From an uncultured Gemella sp. (GTDB lineage Bacteria; Bacillota; Bacilli; Staphylococcales; Gemellaceae): a stretch of DNA of 12,579 nucleotides. Below the pieces are notes generated by a model. The model had not been told where the DNA came from. It made no database searches and saw only the letters and a list, made by a program, of their open reading frames with translations. This document shows, piece after piece, positions 1 to 7,825 of this stretch. The position numbers were made by a program, and so were the translations under genes. Within the stretch, counting starts at the first letter, position 1; the number at the start of each line of letters is the position of its first letter. The stretch spans positions 1 through 12,579 of the forward strand of contig USNF01000024.1 of assembly GCA_900555985.1 (NCBI GenBank). Reading direction: 5' to 3'.

Positions 1-47
1 CCCTCTGATTAACAGTCAGATGCTACTACCAACTGAGCTACTGTGGA
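1..47 (-). tRNA. tRNA-Asn (anticodon GTT), 5' part only
   Basis: On the minus strand this reads as the 5' half of a tRNA. The acceptor strand TCCACAG lies at 47-41, a D arm with GCTC and TTGGTAG follows, and the anticodon stem TCTGA/TCAGA encloses the loop CTGTTAA. The anticodon GTT (plus-strand bases 11-13) decodes AAC/AAU, so the tRNA is for asparagine. The T arm and the 3' end lie beyond the window edge. A consensus promoter sits just upstream at 78-106. tRNA genes in this group often lie in clusters next to rRNA operons, which is a common place for assemblies to break. Confidence 0.93.
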
Positions 48-77
48 TAAATATTCATTTTGTAACGAACAAATATA

Positions 78-106
78 ATTATACATAACTATCTATATTA
101 TGTCAA
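78..106 (-). promoter_or_regulatory. Sigma-A promoter of the tRNA gene
   Basis: On the minus strand a perfect TTGACA (-35, 101-106) is followed by a 17-base spacer and a perfect TATAAT (-10, 78-83). Transcription would start near position 71, about 24 bases before the tRNA 5' end. A full consensus promoter is what is expected for a stable RNA gene or cluster. The remaining AT-rich DNA between this promoter and the hairpin at 258-296 shows no gene or other signal that I can support. Confidence 0.85.
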
Positions 107-257
107 TAGTTTTTTTATATTTTTTTATTAACAATGAATTTATAATTTTTTATACAATATATATAAGTTCATATATTTAATTTCTTTATTCCTTCAATGA
201 TAGAATTTTAATATTGTATTATTATATTTTTCTCATTTTAAATATATCAATATATTT

Positions 258-296
258 AAAAAATCGAATAAAGTATACAACTCTATTCGATTTTTT
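258..296 (-). terminator. Rho-independent terminator after prfC, symmetric
   Basis: A 13-base-pair perfect stem (258-270 with 284-296, core ATCGAATA/TATTCGAT) encloses a 13-base loop. The outer part of each arm is a run of six A or T, so the hairpin can end transcripts from either side. It lies 16 bases after the prfC stop codon and is the natural end of the murE-prfC transcript. Confidence 0.85.
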
Positions 297-312
297 ACTA
301 TATAATATAATT

Positions 313-1878
313 TTATAATTTGCTGTATAGTTTTACTTCTGGATACTTATCATTAAACCAATTCATAGCAAAATCATTTTCAAATAAGAAAACATAATTG
401 TCATATAGATCTTTAACTAAAATACTTCTTGAACTTGACATATTTTCATTAATTGATTCTTCATTTTCAATCCAACGAGTAGTTTTTTGACCTATACGTT
501 CCATTATTACTTCTGTATTATACTCATTTTTCATACGGTGCTCAAATACTTCAAACTGAAGCTGTCCTACAGCTCCTAAAATAATTTGATTTGTATGCAA
601 TGTTTTATAATACTGAATAGCTCCTTCTTGTACTAATTGCTCAACACCTTTGTGGAAATGTTTTTGTTTTAAAACATTTTTAGCTGAAACTTTTACAAAT
701 ATTTCTGGAGTAAATGAAGGTAGTGCTTCGAATTCAACTTTTTTATTTTGGTAAAGTGTATCACCTATTTGATAATTTCCACTATCATATAGACCAATAA
801 TATCACCTGCGTATGCAACATCAACAGTCTCTTTATCATCCGCCATAAAGTTAGTAGAGCGAGAAATCTTTAATTTTTTCCCTGTTCTTGCTAAATAAAC
901 ATCCATTCCTCGATTAAATTCTCCCGAACAAACTCGTAAAAATGCAATTCTATCACGATGTTTAGGATCCATATTAGCTTGAATCTTGAAAATAAATCCT
1001 GAGAAATCTGAATCTGTTGGATTAATATCTTCCTCATGTACTCCACGTCTTCCTTTAGGAGTCGGAGCATTATCAACATAATAATTCAAGAAACTTTCTA
1101 CTCCAAACGAAGATAAAGCAGAACCAAAGAATACTGGAGTTTGTTCACCCTTAAGTTGTTTTTCATAGTCATAGTCAACACCAGCTTCTGTAATTAATAT
1201 CATATCTTCTACACATTTCTGATACATTGCATCATTTGCTAATGGATTATCATCAACTATGTTATACTCTTCATCTAATTCAACAAAATCACTATCTTCT
1301 TTAAAAGGTTCGATATAATGATTTTTTCTATCCATAATTCCAAAGAAATTTTGCCCCATACCTACTGGTAAGTTCATTGGATAAGTTTCTATTTCTAGCT
1401 TCTCTTCAATTTCCTCAAGAAGCTCTAATGGATCTTTAATTTCACGGTCAAGTTTATTAATAAAAGTAAAAATTGGAATACCTCTCATACGACAAACCTT
1501 AAATAGTTTTAATGTTTGTGCTTCTATCCCTTTTGCACCGTCTATTACCATCACTGCACTATCCACCGCCATAAGAGTACGATAAGTATCTTCTGAGAAA
1601 TCTTCATGCCCAGGTGTATCTAGTATATTAATAATTTTATTATCATAATCGAATTGCATTACTGAAGATGTAACTGAAATCCCTCTTTGTTTTTCTATAT
1701 CCATCCAGTCACTCTTCGCAAATTTACCTGTTTTTTTACCCTTTACTGTACCTGCTTCACGAATTGCACCACCGAATAATAGTAATTTCTCTGTTAATGT
1801 TGTTTTACCAGCATCGGGGTGAGAAATAATAGCAAACGTTCTTCTTTTTTCTACTTGTTCTTTTATTTTTTCTATCAC
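313..1878 (-). CDS. prfC: Peptide chain release factor 3 (RF3)
   Basis: RF3 is a cytoplasmic translational GTPase that removes RF1 and RF2 from the ribosome after peptide release. The 521-residue length is normal for the family. The GTPase motifs are intact: G1 SHPDAGKTT at residues 19-27, switch region QRGISVT at 64-70, G3 DTPGHEDF at 87-94 and G4 NKLD at 141-144. An EF-Tu-like domain 2 and the RF3 C-terminal domain follow. The start is a GTG (1876-1878) with GAAAGGA about seven bases upstream. The gene begins 19 bases after the murE stop, so the two are almost certainly one operon, an arrangement also known in staphylococci. The terminator at 258-296 closes the unit. Family-level identity is very secure; EF-G and TetM-type proteins are longer and lack the RF3 tail. 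Confidence 0.96.
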   Translation of the reverse strand: MIEKIKEQVEKRRTFAIISHPDAGKTTLTEKLLLFGGAIREAGTVKGKKTGKFAKSDWMDIEKQRGISVTSSVMQFDYDNKIINILDTPGHEDFSEDTYRTLMAVDSAVMVIDGAKGIEAQTLKLFKVCRMRGIPIFTFINKLDREIKDPLELLEEIEEKLEIETYPMNLPVGMGQNFFGIMDRKNHYIEPFKEDSDFVELDEEYNIVDDNPLANDAMYQKCVEDMILITEAGVDYDYEKQLKGEQTPVFFGSALSSFGVESFLNYYVDNAPTPKGRRGVHEEDINPTDSDFSGFIFKIQANMDPKHRDRIAFLRVCSGEFNRGMDVYLARTGKKLKISRSTNFMADDKETVDVAYAGDIIGLYDSGNYQIGDTLYQNKKVEFEALPSFTPEIFVKVSAKNVLKQKHFHKGVEQLVQEGAIQYYKTLHTNQIILGAVGQLQFEVFEHRMKNEYNTEVIMERIGQKTTRWIENEESINENMSSSRSILVKDLYDNYVFLFENDFAMNWFNDKYPEVKLYSKL

Positions 1879-1897
1879 GTTATTATCCTTTCAAATT

Positions 1898-3394
1898 TTA
1901 TTCAATACCAAATTTTTTCTTAGCTTCCTCTACTGCTATAATTGGATCTGAATGCCAAACTTTTTTTCCACCTTTTAAAATCTCATAATCTTCACGGCCT
2001 TTTGATGCTAAAATGACAACATCTCCCGGTTCGGCAAGCTCTATTATACGTTTAACTGCATCAGTTCTGAACCATACTTTTTCATAGTTTTTATGTGTCA
2101 TACCTTTTTCAATTGATCCCATAAGCACTTCTACATCTTCATCTCGTGGGCTATCAGTAGTAATAACAACATAATCAGCTTCTGAGATAATCTCTCCAAT
2201 TAATGGACCTTTAGAAATATCTCGTCCACCCCCCATTCCAGTTACCAATAAAGTACGTTTTCCTTTTCTTATCTCTCGAGTTGCCTCAAGTAACTTTTTA
2301 TATCCATCAGGAGTATGTGCAAAATCACTAATAATATCAATAGGTAAACCATCACCTAAAATTTCCATGCGACCATATAAAGCACCCAAACTAGGTAGTA
2401 TACTTACTAATTTTTCTACACTATAACCTTTAACCCAAACTGCAATCATAGCAGCAAGAACATTACTAACCATAAAATCTCCTATATAATTAGTAGTACA
2501 TTCAAAGGTTCCTTCAGGTGAGTTCAATGAAAATTTAGTTTTATAAATCCCATTCTCTTTAAATTGTTTAATGTTATAAGCATAAAAATCTGCTGTTTCA
2601 TCTTTAACTGAATAATTTACTTCTTGATGATAAAGACATTTTGACATTATACCATAATAATCATCATCTTTATTTAAAACTCCATATTTAGCTTCAGAAA
2701 AGTTATTTCCTAATGTTGAAAATAGTAGACTTTTATCATACGCATAAGTTTGCATATCTCCATGAAAATCTAAGTGTTCATGCGTAAGATTTGTAAAAAT
2801 AGCAACGTCAATATCAACATTATAAATTCTACCTAATACCATAGCATGTGATGATGCTTCAAAAGCTAAGTTTTTAATATTTTCTCTACGTAGTTCACCT
2901 ATTTTATTATGAAGAGTAACCACATCAGGAGTAGTATTTCCAAAATAAACTGGTTCGTTATCATTTTTACCGAAACCATTTGTCCCAATATATGTACTAC
3001 TTTCATCTAGATTTCTTAATATGTTATGAACTAATGTTGAAATACTAGTTTTTCCATTTGTTCCAGTAACAGCGACTGTATGTACTGCTTGTCCTTGATT
3101 AATTGCTTTTGCAATCATACTAGCAATTTTTTCTATTTCATGTTCTTTAACGACTATAACAGCACAATTTTCTGTATTATAATCTTCATATCGACTTGCT
3201 ATTACTAGTGCTGCTCCTTGTTCTATTACTTTTTCTATATAATTATGTCCATCTACAGTATATCCTTTAATAGCTACAAATACATCTCCTTTGCCTATTT
3301 TTCTAGAATCTTGAGAAATGTTATTTACGCTTTTTGGAAGATTTCCATAAATAGTTTTTATTTTTATATTATTAATTACTTCTAATATATTCAT
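1898..3394 (-). CDS. murE: UDP-MurNAc-tripeptide synthetase (MurE)
   Basis: MurE is a cytoplasmic ligase that adds the third amino acid (L-Lys or meso-diaminopimelate) to UDP-MurNAc-L-Ala-D-Glu in peptidoglycan synthesis, using ATP. The 498-residue protein shows the Mur ligase layout: an N-terminal UDP-binding domain, the ATP loop GTNGKTS at 111-117, a probable carbamylated lysine at K221 (YDKSLLF), GRMEIL at 341-346, DFAHTPDG at 357-364, and a C-terminal domain with SKGREDYE at 464-471. The specificity motif at 414-417 reads DSPR. The usual forms are DNPR for diaminopimelate enzymes and D(D/N)P(N/A) for lysine enzymes, so the third amino acid is not settled by this motif. The rest of the C-terminal domain resembles staphylococcal lysine-adding MurE. 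The ATG start has AAAGG upstream and a strong promoter at 3430-3458. It is first in an operon with prfC. Confidence 0.95.
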   Translation of the reverse strand: MNILEVINNIKIKTIYGNLPKSVNNISQDSRKIGKGDVFVAIKGYTVDGHNYIEKVIEQGAALVIASRYEDYNTENCAVIVVKEHEIEKIASMIAKAINQGQAVHTVAVTGTNGKTSISTLVHNILRNLDESSTYIGTNGFGKNDNEPVYFGNTTPDVVTLHNKIGELRRENIKNLAFEASSHAMVLGRIYNVDIDVAIFTNLTHEHLDFHGDMQTYAYDKSLLFSTLGNNFSEAKYGVLNKDDDYYGIMSKCLYHQEVNYSVKDETADFYAYNIKQFKENGIYKTKFSLNSPEGTFECTTNYIGDFMVSNVLAAMIAVWVKGYSVEKLVSILPSLGALYGRMEILGDGLPIDIISDFAHTPDGYKKLLEATREIRKGKRTLLVTGMGGGRDISKGPLIGEIISEADYVVITTDSPRDEDVEVLMGSIEKGMTHKNYEKVWFRTDAVKRIIELAEPGDVVILASKGREDYEILKGGKKVWHSDPIIAVEEAKKKFGIE

Positions 3395-3429
3395 ACTATC
3401 AACCTTTTTTCTTAATTTCTAACTATTAA

Positions 3430-3458
3430 ATTATACCATGCATACTAGTAATACTCAA
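3430..3458 (-). promoter_or_regulatory. Promoter of murE-prfC
   Basis: On the minus strand TTGAGT (-35, 3453-3458) is followed by a 17-base spacer and TATAAT (-10, 3430-3435). TGG directly before the -10 box makes it an extended -10 promoter. The start point would be near 3423, leaving a leader of about 29 bases before the murE ATG. It is back to back with the methyltransferase promoter, about 40 bases away. Confidence 0.82.
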
Positions 3459-3499
3459 CACAAGACATCAATAATTTAACTTTAATTTTTCTTATAAAG

Positions 3500-3528
3500 T
3501 TGCAGATTAAGAAAATCTATTGTAAGAT
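3500..3528 (+). promoter_or_regulatory. Promoter and RBS of the methyltransferase gene
   Basis: TTGCAG (-35, 3500-3505), a 17-base spacer and TAAGAT (-10, 3523-3528) form a good sigma-A promoter on the plus strand. It is followed by a strong ribosome binding site GAAGGAG at 3556-3562, five bases before the ATG at 3568, which fixes that start. Confidence 0.75.
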
Positions 3529-3567
3529 ATAAAAGAAAATATATAATTTTTAAACGAAGGAGTAGCA

Positions 3568-4731
3568 ATGGAACACGAAATTATCTATGAAATATTAAAT
3601 CAAATATCTGATAATAATATCTCTAAAATCACCTTCTCTAATATAAGAAATAAAGAATTAGAATTAGAAAAAGTTATAGCTAAACTTGTTAGCATAAAAA
3701 ATAATATTAATATTCAATTTGAATATCGCTATAAAAGAATAATTAAACATTCCAATATTGTAACTACCGATACTGAAGCGATAAATAAAGAACTTATAAA
3801 ATTATTTGAGTTAGCAAAAGATATAAATGTTGCTACTAGCAATGAAGATATTAATATAAAGATTTCAAAAAAATTTAAAGTTAATGTAAATAGAAAAAAA
3901 GTTAATACTAGAGATATTTCATTTAATCACAACAATAAAAAAGACTACTTTCTAAATGAAAAAGAAAAATATCCTTTTCTTATAGAATTAGGCATTCAAA
4001 ATAAAGAAGGAAAAATTATTAAGAATAAATTTAATAAATTTAAACAAATTAACAAGTATTTGGAATTTATTAAACAGGCTATTATGCAGTTAGATACAAA
4101 TAAACAAATTACTATTTTAGATTTTGGTAGTGGAAAAAGTTATTTAACATTTTCTGCATACTACTATCTTAGTGAAGTCCTTAAGCTTAATGTTAAAATT
4201 ATCGGTATAGATTTAAAAAAAGAAGTAATAGAGCATTGTAATAATATTTCTAAAAAACTTAATTTCAACAATTTAAGTTTTATTTATGGAGATGTTATAG
4301 ATTACGAAAATAAAGATGAAATAGATATGGTAATTAGTTTACATGCTTGTAATACTGCAACTGATATAGCTATATTAAAAGCACTAAGTTGGAAGGCAAA
4401 AGTATTTTTTGCAGTACCTTGTTGCCAAAAAGAAATAAACTCACAACTAGGCAATGAATTCTTACCATTTATGTTAAAACATGGCATAATAAAAGAAAAG
4501 TTTTCTACACTACTTACTGATTCTATAAGAAGCGAAGTTCTTGAAGTATTTGGTTATAAGTCAGATATTGTAGAATTTATTTCTGAAGAAAATACACCTA
4601 AAAATCAACTAATACGTGCATACAAAGCAACTGGCAAAATTGATAAAAAGAAATTTAAACAGCTTGAAAAATTTACTTCTTCACTAAATATTAAAATGTT
4701 TCTTTTAGATGAGGCAACAAATCTTATATAA
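3568..4731 (+). CDS. Class I SAM-dependent methyltransferase, METTL25-type (Methyltransf_32 fold)
   Basis: This is the only plus-strand gene. The 387-residue protein has an AT-biased, Lys/Asn/Ile-rich N-terminal part (about 1-175) without a motif I recognise, then a Rossmann methyltransferase domain. SAM-binding motif I is DFGSGKSYL at 185-193, the acidic residue after strand 2 is D215 (GIDLKKE), and a further acidic loop is GDVIDY at 241-246. HACNTATD at 259-266, VPCCQKE at 283-289 and NQLIRA at 346-351 are typical of the bacterial relatives of METTL25/RRNAD1 proteins. The family is annotated as methyltransferase and an RNA substrate is often supposed. I cannot read the substrate from the sequence. 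It is a single-gene unit with its own promoter, and shares a terminator with the convergent brnQ. Confidence 0.85.
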   Translation: MEHEIIYEILNQISDNNISKITFSNIRNKELELEKVIAKLVSIKNNINIQFEYRYKRIIKHSNIVTTDTEAINKELIKLFELAKDINVATSNEDINIKISKKFKVNVNRKKVNTRDISFNHNNKKDYFLNEKEKYPFLIELGIQNKEGKIIKNKFNKFKQINKYLEFIKQAIMQLDTNKQITILDFGSGKSYLTFSAYYYLSEVLKLNVKIIGIDLKKEVIEHCNNISKKLNFNNLSFIYGDVIDYENKDEIDMVISLHACNTATDIAILKALSWKAKVFFAVPCCQKEINSQLGNEFLPFMLKHGIIKEKFSTLLTDSIRSEVLEVFGYKSDIVEFISEENTPKNQLIRAYKATGKIDKKKFKQLEKFTSSLNIKMFLLDEATNLI

Positions 4732-4751
4732 TTTTTTACACTATTCGACAC

Positions 4752-4793
4752 AAAAAAGCTTAAGATTGATAAATTTCAATCTTAAGCTTTTTT
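4752..4793. terminator. Bidirectional terminator between methyltransferase gene and brnQ
   Basis: An 18-base-pair perfect stem (4752-4769 with 4776-4793, core GCTTAAGATTGA) encloses a six-base loop. It is flanked by A6 on one side and T-rich DNA on the other, so it has a U-tract in both directions. It begins 20 bases after the methyltransferase stop and one base from the brnQ stop, so it must serve both convergent genes. Confidence 0.92.
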
Positions 4794-4794
4794 T

Positions 4795-6126
4795 TTATAA
4801 TTCGTTAAAATCATATACCTTACCTTTTTGTCTATTTGGTAAAACTGTAGAAATAATTAGACATACTATTGTTGGCAATAGCCATGCTAAACTTTCTGCA
4901 GCTAATGGTAATTTCTCAATTACATTATTTATAGCTTCAATTTTGAATGTACTTCCAACTACTGTAACTATAGAAATAAGTGTTACAACACACATAGTTA
5001 ACTGCATACCTACTTTCGATAATGCAACATATTTATTTACAATAACAATTAGAACTAAAGCTATAGTAATAGGATATAAGAATAATAACATAGGAACAGA
5101 GAATTTAATTACATCTTGCAACCCTATATTGGCAATACTAAAACCAACTAATGTGAAAATTACAGTATATGTTTTATATGAAAGTTGTGGGAATTTTTTA
5201 TTAAAGAATTCTGATGTTGCAACAATTAAACCAACTGTAGTTGTGAAACAAGTTAATATAACCATTACTCCTAAAAATATACTTCCATAATTACCAAAGA
5301 TTGCTCGAGTAGATTCAGATAATACATATGCCCCTTTATTAATCTTAGTATTAGCAATTACATCTGCTGGAACTGCAAATTTATTCCCTAATAAACCAAG
5401 ACCAATATAAAGTATACTAAAACCAATACCTGTTACAATACCAGCAATCCAAACACTAGATAAATATTCTTTTTTATCTTTAAAACCTAATTGTTTTAAT
5501 GCACTCATTGCAATAATACAAAAAGCAACGGAAGCAAGCGCATCAAGAGTTTGATAACCTTCTATAAATCCTGTACCAAATGCTAAATTAGTAGTTTCGT
5601 ACGTTGGAGCAGCTATACCTGCATTATTAAATTTCATTATTCCAAGTATTACTAAAACTACTATTAATATAGCAAACATAGGTGTAAGTATTTTACCAAC
5701 GCTATCTAGAATTTTTGTAGGATTTACAGCTAATAAAAACGCACAAATAAAATAAATAGTTGTAAATATTAATAGCCATGGTAAACTACTTTCAGAAACA
5801 ACTGGTGCTACTCCAATATCAAATGCAGTAGCTGCAGTTCTAGGAATTGCAAATAATGGCCCAATTGATAAATAAAGTAAGACTAAATATACTGTTGAGA
5901 ATAAAGGAGAGATCTTTTCATCCATCTCTGCCCCATATCCGTTAGGATTAAGAGTACCTACAATAAGTGTAACTATTGCTATACCTACTCCAGAAACTAC
6001 AAATCCAAAAATTGCTGGCCAAAAGTTTTGTCCCGCACTAACTCCTAATGCTGGTGGAAAAATTAAATTTCCAGCACCAAAGAAGATACCAAATAATAAC
6101 AAGCCTGTTAAAAGACCTTTTTTCAT
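4795..6126 (-). CDS. brnQ: Branched-chain amino acid carrier, LIVCS family
   Basis: This is a cytoplasmic-membrane secondary carrier for leucine, isoleucine and valine driven by a sodium or proton gradient. The 443-residue length is normal. The N-terminus (GLLLFGIFFGAGNLIFPP at about residues 7-24, then ALG and GQ) is the family hallmark. The rest is a series of about 12 hydrophobic segments ending in a short polar tail (PNRQKGKVYDFNEL). The ATG start is preceded by AGAAAGGA about ten bases upstream. The gene stands alone with an extended -10 promoter at 6186-6194 and a terminator directly at its stop codon. I saw no T-box or convincing CodY site in its leader, so no regulation can be claimed. 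Confidence 0.94.
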   Translation of the reverse strand: MKKGLLTGLLLFGIFFGAGNLIFPPALGVSAGQNFWPAIFGFVVSGVGIAIVTLIVGTLNPNGYGAEMDEKISPLFSTVYLVLLYLSIGPLFAIPRTAATAFDIGVAPVVSESSLPWLLIFTTIYFICAFLLAVNPTKILDSVGKILTPMFAILIVVLVILGIMKFNNAGIAAPTYETTNLAFGTGFIEGYQTLDALASVAFCIIAMSALKQLGFKDKKEYLSSVWIAGIVTGIGFSILYIGLGLLGNKFAVPADVIANTKINKGAYVLSESTRAIFGNYGSIFLGVMVILTCFTTTVGLIVATSEFFNKKFPQLSYKTYTVIFTLVGFSIANIGLQDVIKFSVPMLLFLYPITIALVLIVIVNKYVALSKVGMQLTMCVVTLISIVTVVGSTFKIEAINNVIEKLPLAAESLAWLLPTIVCLIISTVLPNRQKGKVYDFNEL

Positions 6127-6185
6127 TATAAATATTTTCCTTTCTTTAATTAATAAAATATAATTAATAATACTACATCTAGTTA

Positions 6186-6194
6186 ATTATATCA
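6186..6194 (-). promoter_or_regulatory. Extended -10 promoter of brnQ
   Basis: The minus strand reads TGATATAAT here: TGN followed by a perfect TATAAT (6186-6191). There is no good -35 hexamer 17 bases upstream, only T/A-rich DNA, which fits an extended -10 promoter. Transcription would start near 6179, about 50 bases before the brnQ ATG. Confidence 0.6.
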
Positions 6195-6240
6195 AACGAA
6201 ACCAAAAAATATTACTTTTTCTTAATTTTATTCTAACAGC

Positions 6241-6275
6241 AAAAAAGGACATGATTACACTAATCATGTCCTTTT
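6241..6275 (-). terminator. Terminator of the purine permease gene
   Basis: A 15-base-pair perfect stem (6261-6275 with 6243-6257, core GGACATGATTA) has a three-base loop and ends in a run of six T on the minus strand (6246-6241). It starts 10 bases after the permease stop codon. Confidence 0.92.
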
Positions 6276-6285
6276 AATAATTCCA

Positions 6286-7587
6286 TTAAATATGTAACCA
6301 AAGTAATTGAATTACAAACAATATAGCAAATATGTACATTAATGGATGTATATCTTTCCATTGTCTTTTTGATAATTTTAGAATAACGTAAAATATAAAT
6401 CCAAAAGCAATACCATCATTTATAGACCCAGTTAATGGAATACCAATAATTGTTACAAATGCAGGGAAAGCTTCTGTTATATCAGACCAGTCAATTTTAG
6501 CAATACTTTCCATCATAAATGAACCAATAATAATTAGTGCTGGTGAAGTAATTGATGGAACTGAAGCTAAGCTACTAGCTAATGGGAAAAAGAAAATAGA
6601 GATAACTACAAAGAATGTAGTCGATAAAGCTGTAAGCCCAGTTCGTCCACCATTAGCAACACCTGATGATGATTCTATATAAGCACTTGTCGGTGTACTA
6701 CCAAATAAAGAAGCGGTAAGGGTTGCTAAAGAGTCTGCCAATAATGCTTCTTTAGCTCTTAATAATTTTCCATTTTTTACTAAACCAGCTTGTGTTGCTA
6801 CTGCTAACATAGTACCAGTTGTATCAAATAATGTTACCATTAGGAATGTAAATACTATTCCATATAGACCTAACTGAATTACATTAATACTTTCTATTGC
6901 TGGATTATATAATAAACTAAGATCCATATGTGGTATACCAAAAATTTTCTCAATTTTTAATAATCCAGTAAAATAACATACTAATGCAGTAACTGCCATA
7001 CCTATAAATATTGCCCCTTTTACTTCTAATGCTAATAAAACTAAAATAACAAAAATACCGAAAATAGTCATATAAGTGACTGGATTTTTTAAATCACCCA
7101 ATGATAAAATTGTATGCTCATTTGCAACTATAATAGCTGAATTTTTTAATCCTAAAAAGGCTATAAATAAACCGATTGCTGCAGAGATACCATATTTTAA
7201 GTTACTAGGTATTGAATCTATTAAACTTTCTCTGAAACGAGTAGCTGATAATACAACAAAAATTATCGCTCCTAGGAAACATGTTGCAAGTAAAGTTTTA
7301 TAGTTATAACCAGTTGTTGCCGCTAAAGTAGCAAAATATGAGTTCATTCCCATACCTGGAGCAATTACAATTGGATAATTTGCCCCGAAAGCCATAATAA
7401 GAGTACCTACTAAAATAGCAATAATAGTTGCCGTGAATACTCTATCTAACGGTATACCAGTAGCTGATAAAACAGCTGGATTAACTACTAATATATAACT
7501 CATAGAGAAAAATGTTATAAGACCTGATACTATCTCAGTTCTTACATCTGTATTATTCTCTGATAATTTAAAAAGACGTTCTAACAT
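6286..7587 (-). CDS. NCS2 family purine permease (AzgA/PbuG/PbuO type)
   Basis: This is a membrane carrier that takes up purine bases such as guanine, hypoxanthine or adenine for salvage. The 433-residue protein matches the length of B. subtilis PbuG and PbuO and has many hydrophobic segments. Family motifs are visible: APGMGMNSYF at 76-85, GLFIAFLGLKNSAI at 139-152, FDTTGT at 254-259 and the long GSTPTSAYIESSSG stretch from 296 with GGRTGLTA at 313-320. The exact base transported cannot be told from these motifs. The ATG start has AAGGAG about 11 bases upstream, a slightly long spacing. It is a single-gene unit with its own promoter (7630-7658) and terminator. No purine riboswitch is visible in its leader, although such control is known for related genes. 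Confidence 0.92.
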   Translation of the reverse strand: MLERLFKLSENNTDVRTEIVSGLITFFSMSYILVVNPAVLSATGIPLDRVFTATIIAILVGTLIMAFGANYPIVIAPGMGMNSYFATLAATTGYNYKTLLATCFLGAIIFVVLSATRFRESLIDSIPSNLKYGISAAIGLFIAFLGLKNSAIIVANEHTILSLGDLKNPVTYMTIFGIFVILVLLALEVKGAIFIGMAVTALVCYFTGLLKIEKIFGIPHMDLSLLYNPAIESINVIQLGLYGIVFTFLMVTLFDTTGTMLAVATQAGLVKNGKLLRAKEALLADSLATLTASLFGSTPTSAYIESSSGVANGGRTGLTALSTTFFVVISIFFFPLASSLASVPSITSPALIIIGSFMMESIAKIDWSDITEAFPAFVTIIGIPLTGSINDGIAFGFIFYVILKLSKRQWKDIHPLMYIFAILFVIQLLWLHI

Positions 7588-7629
7588 AAAAGAATTTTCT
7601 CCTTATTTTTTTGTTTTTTTAACATCATA

Positions 7630-7658
7630 ATGATATACCTTTTTTATAATTCTGTCAA
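7630..7658 (-). promoter_or_regulatory. Promoter of the purine permease gene
   Basis: On the minus strand TTGACA (-35, 7653-7658) is followed by a 17-base spacer and TATCAT (-10, 7630-7635). The start point would be near 7623, about 36 bases before the ATG, too short a leader for a purine riboswitch. Confidence 0.78.
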
Positions 7659-7746
7659 GACTACCTACTTATAAATGTTCACTTTTTTATTTCTTTTTGA
7701 GTTATTTTAAATATCATTTACTACATATAGATAAAAAATCATACTA

Positions 7747-7780
7747 AAAAAACCTTGGATTTGTCAATACAAGGTTTTTT
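7747..7780 (-). terminator. Terminator of the amino acid ABC transporter operon
   Basis: An 11-base-pair stem (AAAAAACCTTG at 7747-7757 with CAAGGTTTTTT at 7770-7780) encloses a 12-base loop and runs into a tract of seven T on the minus strand. It lies about 45 bases after the ATPase stop codon and before the promoter of the purine permease. Its symmetry would also allow action from the other strand. Confidence 0.85.
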
Positions 7781-7825
7781 CACGAACATTATTATGCTTA
7801 TATTATTCCGAAATGAAAATATATT

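Noticed and set aside
4709..5290. Open reading frame of 193 codons on the plus strand.
   Set aside because: It lies antisense to brnQ, overlaps the end of the methyltransferase gene and the terminator, and has no ribosome binding site or recognisable domain.
6127..6240. CodY or T-box control of brnQ.
   Set aside because: The leader is AT-rich and contains neither a T-box motif nor a good palindromic CodY box; the weak AT matches are expected by chance in DNA of this composition.
7588..7660. Purine riboswitch in front of the NCS2 permease.
   Set aside because: The leader from the promoter is only about 36 bases long and no aptamer core or loop-loop sequences are present.
7781..7820. Possible PurR boxes (CACGAACATT and CCGAA about 25 bases apart) upstream of the purine permease gene.
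   Set aside because: The first has a mismatch in the CCGAAC core, both point the same way instead of forming the usual inverted pair, and they lie more than 100 bases upstream of the promoter beyond the terminator of the neighbouring operon.
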